A DNA stretch of 64,000 nt from an uncultured Lachnospiraceae bacterium (GTDB lineage: Bacteria > Bacillota > Clostridia > Lachnospirales > Lachnospiraceae). The position numbers and the translations under genes are program-made. The stretch lies in assembly GCA_910588965.1 (NCBI GenBank), contig CAJUSO010000012.1, positions 1-64,000 on the forward strand, in the 5' to 3' direction. Of this stretch, positions 35,024 to 43,386 are shown one piece after another. A model generated the notes under the pieces. It was not told where the DNA came from, searched no databases, and was given only the letters and a program-made list of their open reading frames with translations. How positions within the stretch are numbered: the stretch's first letter is position 1; every line of letters starts with the position of its first letter.

Positions 35024-35038
35024 ATTGGGTAATCCAAT
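35024..35038. promoter_or_regulatory. FadR-type operator 1 of the lactate operon
   Basis: ATTGGGTAATCCAAT is a near-palindrome matching the two copies upstream. It lies between the promoter and the lctP ribosome site, where a bound repressor would block elongation. Confidence 0.75.
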
Positions 35039-35108
35039 ATTGTTTAAATGATTATGTGAAAGATATAAAATTGTTATTTTATGCGATTATAAAAAGTATT
35101 TCCAAACT

Positions 35109-35123
35109 ATTGGGTCACCCAAT
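35109..35123. promoter_or_regulatory. FadR-type operator 2, over the transcription start
   Basis: ATTGGGTCACCCAAT is a perfect 15-base palindrome around a central C. It begins about ten bases downstream of the -10 element of the - strand promoter, so a bound repressor would block initiation. The core fits the TNGTnnnACNA pattern of FadR-group sites. Confidence 0.85.
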
Positions 35124-35133
35124 TCATAGTTTT

Positions 35134-35161
35134 ATTATAGCATCATCTTATGAAATAGCAA
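35134..35161 (-). promoter_or_regulatory. sigma-A promoter of the lactate operon
   Basis: On the - strand the -35 is TTGCTA (complement of 35156-35161) and the -10 is TATAAT (complement of 35134-35139), with 16 bases between. Operator 2 lies at the expected start point. Confidence 0.78.
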
Positions 35162-35225
35162 GTATTTTTTATAATTCCGGCATATTGTCGGAATTATTCT
35201 AAGATTTTTGTATAATATAACCAAA

Positions 35226-35240
35226 ATTGGGTGACCCATT
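35226..35240. promoter_or_regulatory. FadR-type operator 3, upstream copy
   Basis: ATTGGGTGACCCATT matches operator 2 at 14 of 15 bases when read on the opposite strand. Its centre is 117 bases from that of operator 2, about eleven helical turns, which would allow looping. Confidence 0.78.
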
Positions 35241-35885
35241 ATAAAAAACATGAATATGTGCAGATTGCACAAAGAAACTGGAAAAACTTTGCAAAAAAAC
35301 GGATATAGGCATACAATGATTTGGAAAAACCATATACAAATTTCACAAAAACAGAGTTCATAATACGGAGGCTTAACGCCTGCTTCTACAGTAAATGCAT
35401 GGGAATAAGCCAGTATTGTTTCTATGTATTTGCTGTGGAAGCAGCAAAAAATTGTGGCAGAAGCATGGAGTGGGAAAATCAGCCTCCCCTGTGTGCCTAA
35501 AGCATCCAATGGGGGCTTTATCCTGGAAAGAAACCAAACACCTTTCCCCAAGCGGGTTTGTCGCCGCTGCCGGAGGGGGTTGGCAGATGGAAGGGATAGC
35601 AGATTATGGTACGGGGAAAGGGGGGATTGTAATATTCTGTGGCGGTTCCTGGTAACCATAGATGGAAGGTTCCGTATGAAAAGCCGGCAGGCCTATGGGG
35701 GCGGCATGGTTTTGTTCGTGGGTCATTGCAGAATCCATGAGCTAATGCTGCCATAAGAAGCAAGCCTGTTGGGAATGATTCCAGGATGTCGTAGAAACCC
35801 AGCCCAAAATCCATCCCGCAGATACGCGGATGTACGGAATTGCAGCCCCGTACAGGATTTGTTTTCTGCCACAAAATTATTTCTG
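35241..35885. other. long intergenic region with no convincing gene
   Basis: The 645 bases between the lactate operators and the ribosome site of the repeat protein hold only short frames without ribosome sites or recognisable products. The first 120 bases are AT-rich and the rest is not. I see no clear riboswitch or terminator. A decayed gene or a long leader for the next gene are possible. Confidence 0.5.
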
Positions 35886-35905
35886 GAAAGGAGTATACCG
35901 TATTT

Positions 35906-38900
35906 ATGAACGCAAGAAAGTTAAAACGCATCTTAAGCGTAGTATTGTCCCTCAGCATGGCGCTGTCTACAAACCTGACAAGTTTTGCAGCAGAAGCAGA
36001 TGTGCCGGCAGGGGAAGATGCAGCCGTTGCAGATGGCGCTGCGGCAGCAGTGCCGGAATGCGAGGAAGATGCGCACGATTGGGAAATTTTAGAAACGATA
36101 CAAGAGGCAACTTGCAGCAAGAAAGGCGCATACAGGGCAAAATGCCGTGTCTGCGGCAAGGAGGATTACTTAAGCACCTCCAGGATTGGCCATACCTATG
36201 AATTGGAGGGCTTTGTAGAGATAACCCAGGCGGATATAGAGTCAGGGGCTGCGCCGGAAGGGGCAGTAGTAAACACTGTAATCACAAAGCCGGCAACTTG
36301 TTCTGAAGCAGGTGAGAAAAAATACATCTGCGGGACATGTGAATCCGGGACTGGCCATGAGAGTGCGCCTGTGCCGATAGGGACACTGCCGCATACCTGG
36401 AAAGAGGCAGAAGACCACAAAGATGCAAACTGCACGGAAAATGGCTATTTCTATACGAAGTGCGCAAATTGCGATGCAGAAAAAGACAAGCGGGACGACC
36501 CAGCAGCTCCCAAGCTTTACCACTCTTATGAGGAAGAGGCAGCGGATTATGATGCTTCCGGCATTACAGAAAAGATCCAAGGGGACTGCACGCAAGACCA
36601 TGAAGTGGCCTATACCTGTTCTAGGGGAGGCTGCGGGCATACAGAGACCAGGACGAAAAAATATGCATCACACCAAGATGGGGCTACGGCCAGCGAACCG
36701 GCTACCTGTGAATATCCAGCAATGGACTATACACCCTGTGAAAGGCCTGGGTGTACAGTACGCAGGAATATCCAAGCGCAGGAAGACAGCGTGAAGCTCT
36801 ACCATACATATGAGGAAGGGGCAGGGAATGATTATGATTTAGCAGGCAGCACTACGAAGGACGAGCCTGCAACTTGTACCAAGGATGGCGAGACCATCTA
36901 TACCTGCAAGAGGCCTGGGTGTACAGACGAGACTTCCGACCACCATACCAAGACAATCCCTCATACCAAGACCGGCCATGATTACACCTCCGATAAATCT
37001 ACGTCTGAGGAGACAAAGCCAGCTACTTGCCAGGAAAAGGGGATCCGGACTATCCATTGCGGGTATGCCCCTGCAGATAAAACCCATGACAAGACAGAGG
37101 AAATCCCAATCACTGACCATAATTGGACAGACGTTCCCAAGCAGGAGCCAACCTGCGGGCAGGACGGCAAAGAGGCATATACATGGTGCCCAGACTGCCA
37201 GGCCTATCAGGACGGCGAGCCAACTGTGCTTCCTGCAGACCCATCAAAGCATGTGTATGACGGCGAGCCAATCGTTTATAAGCCTGCAACCTGCACGGCA
37301 AACGGCGTTGGGAAATATGTCTGTACAGGATGTGGGGAATCTTCCATCTTTGACACAATTCCAGCTATGCATGAGTACCAGATGCTGGATAAGGATGGAG
37401 AGGTAGTAGTAAATACGGAGTTTACTGGGAATGCGGAGACAGGCTCAACCGTTACCGGGACAGACGCCGGATGCCTGACCAAAGGCTTTAAGACTTATAC
37501 CTGCGGGAAATGTGAGGCAGGTACGGCAGGGAAGGCATACAGCATGACAATCAATGCCCTTGGCCATGATTATGATGAGGGTGAAGAGACTACGCCGCCG
37601 ACTTGCGTGGAGAAAGGCGTAAAGACCTTTACCTGTGAGAGGGCTAGCTGTACGGAACTGACAAAGGATCATTCTTATACAGAGGATATAGACGCTACAG
37701 GAGAACATCGCTATGAGGAAGGGCAAGTGATACCTGCTACCTGTACAGAACCGCAGAAAGTAGGCAAAGCCTGCTCTGTGTGTAAAGCGGCAGATCCGGA
37801 GAATCTTCCTACTGTTGATGTAGATGAGAATGGCGAACCCAAAGTGGGAGCCACGGGCCATACCTATGAGGATGAAAAATACCAGACAGCAGAGGGTGGG
37901 ATGGATGCTGACGCCTATGAGGCAGATTACCCAGCCTATTTCAGCGAAGTTGAGGCAACTTGTGCAAATGGCGGCGTAGAAGGAAGGAAAACGTTTACCT
38001 GTGCAAATCCAGGATGCGAAGGGGAAGGGCATACAAAGGTAGTGACAAGCCCAGCGCCGAAGCATACCTTGGAGCCAAAATATGTAAACGCAAATTGCCA
38101 GCATGCAGGCTACTCTTATGACAAGTGCAGTAAATGCGGCGAAGAAACAGAACCTATTTACCACGAAGAGGCAGATCCGCAGGTTGGGCATGACTATGTA
38201 TTGCAGGCTCCTGCATTTAAAAATGCAACCTGTACAGTAAATGGCATTGGGCAATACAAGTGTTCCATGTGCCAGGATATTAAGAATGAAGTCATCCCAG
38301 CACATCATGCGTATGAAGATGAGAAGCATAAGGTGCTTACAGGCGATGCCCTTCAGGAGATGGTAGATGCAAAGAAAGCCAGCACGGTAACAAAAGCACC
38401 TGCAACTTGCGCAGCTGCCGGCGAAGCAACGTATACCTGCCTGGTTTGTGAAGCAGGAACAGCAGGCAAAGAAAAAGCCGTTGTGCTTACAAAACTTGTG
38501 CACATATATGATAGCGGCGAGTGGAAGAGCGTGTTAGATGGAAAGCAGCATTATGGCTGCGTGGATGATGTGAGAGTCCTTACCTGTACGCAGGACAACT
38601 GTGTAGCGGAATTTGAAGGCCATACCAAGGAAGAATTCGTAGGAGCTGAACTTGAGCATAATGTGGCAAACGTGCAAGAAACGGTGAAGCCTGCCACCTG
38701 TACCACAGCCAAAAAGATGGTGAAGCTTTGCGCTACATGCAGCCAGGTTGCAGAAGAACGGGATGCCACAGATGCAGACGGAGGCGCTGCGCCAGCGCTT
38801 GGGCATACCTATGAAGATGAGGAATACTTAAAAGAAGATGGTTCTATTGATGAAGAGAAATACAAGGCGGCATATCCGGATTGTTACAGCAGGACGGAAG

Positions 38901-41299
38901 CATCCTGCCAAGGCGAAGGCACAAAAGGCAAGATTGTCTATACTTGTGTAAACGCAGGATGTGAGGGAGAGGGGCATACCTATGAGGTAGAGCTTGCTGT
39001 TCCGGTACATATCTGGGCACCGAAGTTCGAGGATGCAAGCTGCCAGCAAAATGCACAGTCTTATGAGGAATGTGTGAATTGCGGCAAAAAAACAGAGAAG
39101 ACAGACATGGGAAACATGGGGGAAGAGTACCAGCAGGTAGGCCATGACTATCAGTTTGTAGAGGCATTTCGGCCAGCCACCTGTACGGCAGCCGGCCTTG
39201 GGAAGTACCAGTGCCCGATGTGCAAGGATGTGAAGAATGAAGTGACCCCGGCGCATCATGCCTATGAAGACGAGCAGAAGAAAGTGCTCACAGGCGATGC
39301 CCTTCAGGAGATGGTGGATGCACAGAAGGTTTCTGTTACAGTAAAAACCCAAGCATCCTGTACAGCAGCAGGAGAGTCAGAATATATCTGCCTTGTATGT
39401 GAGGAAGGTACGGCAGATAAGAAGAAAACAGTAGAAATCCCGCAGCTGCAGCATATATATGATGAGGCTGATTTTACATGGAAAAGCGTAAAAGACGGCG
39501 GTACGCACTATGATTGCAAGGATGATGCAAAAATCTTTACCTGTAAGCAGACAGGAGGGTGCACCCATACCAAAGAAGAAGCAGTTGCTGCAACAGCGGA
39601 TCATGATGTCAGCGGGGTAACCCCCACCGTTCAGGAGGCAACATGTACATTGCCAAAACGCCAGGTGAAAATCTGTAAGGTTTGCAGCGGCGAGGCGGAG
39701 CGAGAAACCGTGACGGGAGATGAGGCACAGCCGGCGCTTGGGCATGCGTTCCAAAAGATGGAGAATGGCCAGCCAGTCCTTGATGAAAACGGGGATATCG
39801 TGCTGGTGGACGATGTAGATACAAACCCAGGCGTTATGGCAGAAGGCGATTTGCCAACCTGTACACAAGGAAGCGAGCGGACGTATACCTGCAAGCGCTG
39901 TGAAGCAAGCCCGGAAGTAGGCAGCCAGGTTACCGTAAATGTTCCTCCAGCTGGGCATAATAAGGTAGAGAAGTATATCCCGGCTAGCTGTGAAGAAGCT
40001 GGGAAGATTATAATGGTATGCACAAAGGATGCTACAGAACGGTTCGAAGAAGAAGACCGCGTCCTAAAAGACGCCCAGGGCAATGAGTTAGACCCTGCCC
40101 TTGGCCATGACAGGGAGGATGTCCCAGAGGTGAAATCTACCTGTAAGGAAAAAGGGCATACAGAAGGCGTGAGGTGTAAGAGGTGCACGAAAACACTTAG
40201 CGGTATTACAGAGCTTCCGCTGGATCCGGAGAACCATGCGTGGGAAGAGGATTTAGAGAATAGCGAACCGGCAGACTGTAAGACAGGGACGCCAGGCGTG
40301 AATGCATACTATTGCGAACACGAAGGCGTAGCAGAGCCTTTCACGAAAACAGAACCAGTAGAAGCAAAACATGCTTTTGGGCCTGAACAGATTTCATCAG
40401 ATGGCAAGTATATTATCCACACATGTACCGTATGCGGGTATGTGGAAAACCTGAAATTGATGTATGGGTTTATAGAGTGTACGAATTCCGAATGTACATC
40501 CTTTGGAGAAATCGTAGAAGCAACGGAGATTCCAAGGAAGGCGTCTACTTGTACGGAGAAAGGCAAGACGAAGGGATTGGCATGCCCGGATTGTGGGATC
40601 GTACTTGAGGGATGCGAAGATATGCCTATGGCTCCCCATACGCTTTCATGGGTTACAAAGACTCCTGCTACTTGCGGCGAGGCTGGCTCAGAAGTCCAGC
40701 ATTGCAGCGTATGTGACCAGGATATCGGCCAGGCAAGGCCTATCCCTGCAACAGGCGTCCATACTTATGAATCAAAGGTACAAGACCCAGACTGCGAGCA
40801 TGCATTTAGGCTCAGCTTTATCTGTACGGGCTGCAATCAGGAAGACCCAGACAGGCCTACCGAAGAAATCGGCGCGCCCCTTGGCCATCACTATGTGGAT
40901 GGCGTCTGCACGAATAACTGCGGGATTGCCCCCACAACAGCTAAGACCAGCATGTCCGCCTTTGTGGACACCAAGAATAAAGTCCGGATTACGGCTATTA
41001 CAAAAGTAAATGATAAAAATTTGAAAGTAGTTGAGATGGGCCTCCTGTATTCTACCGACGGCGTTGCGCGTACAGAGGAAGATTTCAAATGGTATGCAGG
41101 CGCAGCCAGCGGATGGCTGAAGAAAAAGGCCCTGGTAGATACTACAAAAGACGGTGTTTATATGGATATCGGCGTTGGAAGCCTCGTGACCAGGGAAATT
41201 TACGGCAGGGCTTACGTTGTTGTAGAAGACGCTGACGGCAACCAGGCTATTACATACGGCGAACTGGTACATGGCACATTTGAAGCGCTGAATAAGTAA
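35906..41299 (+). CDS. giant secreted Cys-rich repeat protein
   Basis: This protein of 1797 residues starts with a signal peptide (KLKRILSVVLSLSMALS, then TSFAAEA). More than twenty repeat units follow, of the form PATC-x-GxxxYxCxxCG, each ending in a short Gly-His-x-Tyr turn, so that each unit carries one lone Cys plus a CxxC pair. Two long blocks of about 315 residues (from 37856 and from 38801) are near-copies of each other. A C-terminal beta-rich domain of about 120 residues (from about 40940) closes it. No LPXTG, SLH or choline-binding motif is visible. Such units are common in clostridial surface proteins; the paired cysteines suggest metal binding or redox crosslinking. ATG 35906 is chosen for its signal peptide and an AAAGGAG upstream. 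Confidence 0.85.
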   Translation: MNARKLKRILSVVLSLSMALSTNLTSFAAEADVPAGEDAAVADGAAAAVPECEEDAHDWEILETIQEATCSKKGAYRAKCRVCGKEDYLSTSRIGHTYELEGFVEITQADIESGAAPEGAVVNTVITKPATCSEAGEKKYICGTCESGTGHESAPVPIGTLPHTWKEAEDHKDANCTENGYFYTKCANCDAEKDKRDDPAAPKLYHSYEEEAADYDASGITEKIQGDCTQDHEVAYTCSRGGCGHTETRTKKYASHQDGATASEPATCEYPAMDYTPCERPGCTVRRNIQAQEDSVKLYHTYEEGAGNDYDLAGSTTKDEPATCTKDGETIYTCKRPGCTDETSDHHTKTIPHTKTGHDYTSDKSTSEETKPATCQEKGIRTIHCGYAPADKTHDKTEEIPITDHNWTDVPKQEPTCGQDGKEAYTWCPDCQAYQDGEPTVLPADPSKHVYDGEPIVYKPATCTANGVGKYVCTGCGESSIFDTIPAMHEYQMLDKDGEVVVNTEFTGNAETGSTVTGTDAGCLTKGFKTYTCGKCEAGTAGKAYSMTINALGHDYDEGEETTPPTCVEKGVKTFTCERASCTELTKDHSYTEDIDATGEHRYEEGQVIPATCTEPQKVGKACSVCKAADPENLPTVDVDENGEPKVGATGHTYEDEKYQTAEGGMDADAYEADYPAYFSEVEATCANGGVEGRKTFTCANPGCEGEGHTKVVTSPAPKHTLEPKYVNANCQHAGYSYDKCSKCGEETEPIYHEEADPQVGHDYVLQAPAFKNATCTVNGIGQYKCSMCQDIKNEVIPAHHAYEDEKHKVLTGDALQEMVDAKKASTVTKAPATCAAAGEATYTCLVCEAGTAGKEKAVVLTKLVHIYDSGEWKSVLDGKQHYGCVDDVRVLTCTQDNCVAEFEGHTKEEFVGAELEHNVANVQETVKPATCTTAKKMVKLCATCSQVAEERDATDADGGAAPALGHTYEDEEYLKEDGSIDEEKYKAAYPDCYSRTEASCQGEGTKGKIVYTCVNAGCEGEGHTYEVELAVPVHIWAPKFEDASCQQNAQSYEECVNCGKKTEKTDMGNMGEEYQQVGHDYQFVEAFRPATCTAAGLGKYQCPMCKDVKNEVTPAHHAYEDEQKKVLTGDALQEMVDAQKVSVTVKTQASCTAAGESEYICLVCEEGTADKKKTVEIPQLQHIYDEADFTWKSVKDGGTHYDCKDDAKIFTCKQTGGCTHTKEEAVAATADHDVSGVTPTVQEATCTLPKRQVKICKVCSGEAERETVTGDEAQPALGHAFQKMENGQPVLDENGDIVLVDDVDTNPGVMAEGDLPTCTQGSERTYTCKRCEASPEVGSQVTVNVPPAGHNKVEKYIPASCEEAGKIIMVCTKDATERFEEEDRVLKDAQGNELDPALGHDREDVPEVKSTCKEKGHTEGVRCKRCTKTLSGITELPLDPENHAWEEDLENSEPADCKTGTPGVNAYYCEHEGVAEPFTKTEPVEAKHAFGPEQISSDGKYIIHTCTVCGYVENLKLMYGFIECTNSECTSFGEIVEATEIPRKASTCTEKGKTKGLACPDCGIVLEGCEDMPMAPHTLSWVTKTPATCGEAGSEVQHCSVCDQDIGQARPIPATGVHTYESKVQDPDCEHAFRLSFICTGCNQEDPDRPTEEIGAPLGHHYVDGVCTNNCGIAPTTAKTSMSAFVDTKNKVRITAITKVNDKNLKVVEMGLLYSTDGVARTEEDFKWYAGAASGWLKKKALVDTTKDGVYMDIGVGSLVTREIYGRAYVVVEDADGNQAITYGELVHGTFEALNK
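37856..39739 (+). repeat. tandem 315-residue (about 945-base) duplication inside the repeat protein
   Basis: Blocks 37856-38800 and 38801-39739 both open with Gly-His-Thr-Tyr-Glu-Asp-Glu. They share markers in the same order, including CEGEGHT, a CxMC(K/Q)D-KNEV segment, AHHAYEDE, KVLTGDALQEMVDA, a CLVCE segment and a HIYD stretch. The period is 945 bases, then 939 bases to the next matching Gly-His. It records a recent in-frame duplication. Confidence 0.88.
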
Positions 41300-41348
41300 A
41301 AGCAACGGTAACGGTTTGGCAGGTTGTTTTGTAGGGTACGGAGCCAGC

Positions 41349-41385
41349 CCCGCTGCAGGAAGATTCCTGCAGCGGGAGGCTTTGC
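41349..41385 (+). terminator. strong hairpin after the repeat protein
   Basis: CCCGCTGCAGGAA (41349-41361) and TTCCTGCAGCGGG (41364-41376) form a perfect 13-base stem. The following sequence is only moderately T-rich (GCTTTGCTTCTT), so partial read-through into the lipoprotein gene is likely. Confidence 0.75.
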
Positions 41386-41406
41386 TTCTTAACAGGAAAG
41401 GTGAGT

Positions 41407-42021
41407 ATGCGGGTTATGTACAAATTATCATGTGTTTTTATCTTGTGTGTCTTTCTAAGTATTTCACTTGCCGCCTGCAATGGCGCCGGTTCTAGCGACC
41501 TGTCAGGCAGCCCGTCAAAGGGGCAGGAGCCTGGCGGCAGCCCAAGCAGCCAGGGGACATCTGGCAAGGATTCCAAGGAGCAGCAGGAAAAGCCGGACGG
41601 CAAGGAAGAAGGGGAAGGCAGCCAGGAACCGCTGTTAGGGCCGGACGCTACAGACAAGGAACTGCTGGAAGCGTTGGGCGATGAGGTCCATGTGGTTACA
41701 GATGACGATTACATTGAGATGATAGCATCTTTCAAGGAACATACAGAAGAACATTCCGGCAAGATTTACCAAATAGAAGGGGTTTATCATGTAGAGGATG
41801 GGGTTCCATATCTGACCAGGACGGTTGTGGATGGCCAGGAGCGGTCGGAAAGCAGCATCCCTTTAAAATATGTGGTTACAGAGCCGGAAGAGGGCAGCTG
41901 GGTTAAAGTTACGGGAGTTATCAATGAAGGGGAAATGGAAGGGAAAGCCACAGCCCTGTTGGAAGTGGTTATCCTTGAGCCTTTGGAGGAGCAGGGGCAG
42001 GCGGAACTTTCCGCAGGCTGA
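41407..42021 (+). CDS. lipoprotein with an OB-fold-like C-terminal domain
   Basis: This 204-residue protein has a lipoprotein signal with lipobox LAAC (Cys near residue 22). A low-complexity linker rich in Gly, Ser, Lys and Glu (to about residue 75) is followed by a roughly 110-residue domain. The domain has alternating beta strands (HSGKIYQIEGVYHVE, SIPLKYVVTEPEEGSWVKVTGVIN) like the OB-fold domain at the C-terminus of DUF1980-type proteins. It is probably surface-anchored and follows the giant repeat protein. AGGAAAGG before ATG 41407 favours this start over GTG 41401. Confidence 0.82.
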   Translation: MRVMYKLSCVFILCVFLSISLAACNGAGSSDLSGSPSKGQEPGGSPSSQGTSGKDSKEQQEKPDGKEEGEGSQEPLLGPDATDKELLEALGDEVHVVTDDDYIEMIASFKEHTEEHSGKIYQIEGVYHVEDGVPYLTRTVVDGQERSESSIPLKYVVTEPEEGSWVKVTGVINEGEMEGKATALLEVVILEPLEEQGQAELSAG

Positions 42022-42037
42022 AAGGAGGTGAAGCAGC

Positions 42038-42139
42038 ATGAAAGCATATGAGACCCCAGAATTCGAGGTTGTAGTATTTGAAAATGAAGATATCCTCACA
42101 AACAGCAATTTAGAGGGCGGGGGCGAAGACCTGGAGTAG
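42038..42139 (+). CDS. 33-residue peptide with YxxPxF motif, possible peptide precursor
   Basis: The frame runs from ATG 42038 to TAG 42137 behind one of the strongest ribosome sites in the window (AAAGGAGGTG at 42021-42030). The acidic peptide has a conserved-looking head (KAYETPEFEVVVFE) and a tail of small polar residues (LTNSNLEGGGEDLE). YxxPxF recalls the YxxPxL leader motif bound by RRE domains in lasso peptide systems. No maturase or RRE gene is next to it, so a plain small protein is equally possible. It lies 16 bases after the lipoprotein stop and 9 bases before the palindromic element. Confidence 0.7.
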   Translation: MKAYETPEFEVVVFENEDILTNSNLEGGGEDLE

Positions 42140-42148
42140 CCAGGATTA

Positions 42149-42213
42149 TTTATTCCCGCGGGCAATGAGCCAAGCACCGTGCTTGCACGGGCATTTGGCG
42201 TTTGCTGCGGGAG
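42149..42213 (+). repeat. palindromic element, copy 1
   Basis: Outer arms CCCGCGGGCAA and TTTGCTGCGGG enclose an inner hairpin CCGTG-CTTG-CACGG (42177-42190) and flanking CCAA/TTTGG pairing. A 66-base relative lies at 57662. The shared line reads TTTATTCCCGCG, one base, GCAATGAG at the left, then the inner hairpin, then a TTTG and a GCG-rich right arm. Confidence 0.75.
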
Positions 42214-42237
42214 CCAGATACCTCACAGCATTTTTTA

Positions 42238-42290
42238 GCGCCAGGAGGCAAACGGGGCGGCAGGGCCGCTTCTTTTGCCCCCTGGCGTTT
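42238..42290. terminator. bidirectional terminator between the peptide gene and the LysR gene
   Basis: GCGCCAGGAGGCAAA (42238-42252) pairs with TTTTGCCCCCTGGCG (42273-42287). T-runs follow on both strands (TTTTGGGG on +, and complement of ATTTTTTA on -), so it can serve both the + strand peptide unit and the convergent LysR gene. Confidence 0.82.
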
Positions 42291-42338
42291 TGGGGATATG
42301 GCCGGCGCACAGGGCGCCTTGGCTCCTAATCCGCCTGG

Positions 42339-43229
42339 TCAGCACTTAGGTATTGGCATGGATTTAACGACGCCGATAAAGTCCTGCATCTGTGAATTGA
42401 TAGGATGGCATTGGTTGCGGCAGAGGTAAAAGTAACGCTTCATCGACACATTTTCTACAGGGCATATGAAGATCTCCCCATTCTCCAAATATTCTTCCAC
42501 GCATCGGTAAGACAAGACCCCAAGCCCCAGGTTATGCCGTACCGCATCCACAATGGCGTTGCGGCTGCTGCATTCCCATTTTGTTACAAAGGGGACATGG
42601 TGGGTCAGCATGATATTCTCAAAGATGGCTCTGGTCCCGCTCCCTTTTTCCCGCATGATAAAATCCTGGTGCCGCAATTCCTCAATGGCAACGGAATCCC
42701 GTCTGGCAAAGGGGTGCCCTTTCCCGCAGATCAGGCATAGGGAATCCTCAATGACGGGCTCTGTCATGATTTCCTGGCGTATGATAATCCCCTCCACCAG
42801 TGCGATATCCAGTTCGTTGTGGATCATACGGTGTTCAATCATCCGGGTGTTATCCACAAATACAGTAGGGTCAATATCCGGGTGCCGCTGCAGGAGGCAT
42901 TCCACCAGCGTCCCCATCATCGTATTCCCAATGGTAAGCGTAGCCCCAATGCGTAAGGGGCGCAGGGAATTGACATTTTTCATGGACTGTTCCAGATCTT
43001 CATGGATTGCCACAATTTCTCTTGCGCTGTTTAGCAGGAGCTGCCCAGACAAGGTGATTTTCAGTTCTTTGGGAAAACGCTCAAAAAGCCGTGTCTGGTA
43101 TTCGCTCTCTAAATCCGAGATAATCTGGCTGACGGTGGGCTGGGAGATATAGAGCCTTTTGGCTGCCTCGCTCATTTTCTTGTATTCCGCCACTGCGATA
43201 AATATCTTAAGCTGCTTTAGTGTTGCCAT
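42339..43229 (-). CDS. LysR-family regulator, YeiE-like
   Basis: This 296-residue protein has an N-terminal winged helix (LKQLKIFIAVAEYKKMSEAAKRL in pieces; SQPTVSQIISDLE) and a C-terminal periplasmic-binding-like effector domain. It is divergent from the sulfur genes that end with yeiH, and YeiE-YeiH pairing is common in bacteria, where YeiE responds to sulfite. A GGTATAGG/CCTATACC dyad in the 157-base gap is a likely binding site. Sulfite or a sulfur metabolite as effector is inference. Confidence 0.86.
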   Translation of the reverse strand: MATLKQLKIFIAVAEYKKMSEAAKRLYISQPTVSQIISDLESEYQTRLFERFPKELKITLSGQLLLNSAREIVAIHEDLEQSMKNVNSLRPLRIGATLTIGNTMMGTLVECLLQRHPDIDPTVFVDNTRMIEHRMIHNELDIALVEGIIIRQEIMTEPVIEDSLCLICGKGHPFARRDSVAIEELRHQDFIMREKGSGTRAIFENIMLTHHVPFVTKWECSSRNAIVDAVRHNLGLGVLSYRCVEEYLENGEIFICPVENVSMKRYFYLCRNQCHPINSQMQDFIGVVKSMPIPKC

Positions 43230-43267
43230 CCTTGGAACCTCCGATTTCTAAAAACGTATGTAATTGC

Positions 43268-43289
43268 GGTATAGGGAAAAACCTATACC
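43268..43289. promoter_or_regulatory. dyad in the divergent promoter region, likely LysR site
   Basis: GGTATAGG (43268-43275) and CCTATACC (43282-43289) form a perfect 8-base inverted repeat with a GAAAAA spacer. It sits about 20 bases upstream of the -35 of the sulfur operon and between the two divergent genes, the normal place for a LysR activator site. Confidence 0.72.
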
Positions 43290-43308
43290 ATGATTCTGAT
43301 TTTACTAT

Positions 43309-43337
43309 TTTACGTGTAAATTAACAAGTGTTATGAT
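43309..43337 (+). promoter_or_regulatory. sigma-A promoter of the sulfur operon
   Basis: TTTACG (43309-43314) and TATGAT (43332-43337) are separated by 17 bases. The dyad bound by the presumed LysR regulator lies just upstream. Confidence 0.68.
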
Positions 43338-43386
43338 AGATATATACATAAAATTTGTCAAATTTTCATAAAAAGGAGGAGGAAAC

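Noticed and set aside
35241..35885. riboswitch in the long gap before the repeat protein
   Set aside because: I looked for conserved c-di-GMP, cobalamin or SAM-type cores and saw none that fit.
37445..38503. 352-codon frame on the - strand inside the repeat protein gene
   Set aside because: It is the complement of Cys-rich repeats (rich in Cys, Phe, Ile), has no ribosome site and shares no family; the + strand gene explains the region.
35906..41299. repeats as a CRISPR array
   Set aside because: They are long, in-frame protein repeats inside one open frame with a signal peptide; no short identical direct repeats with unique spacers.
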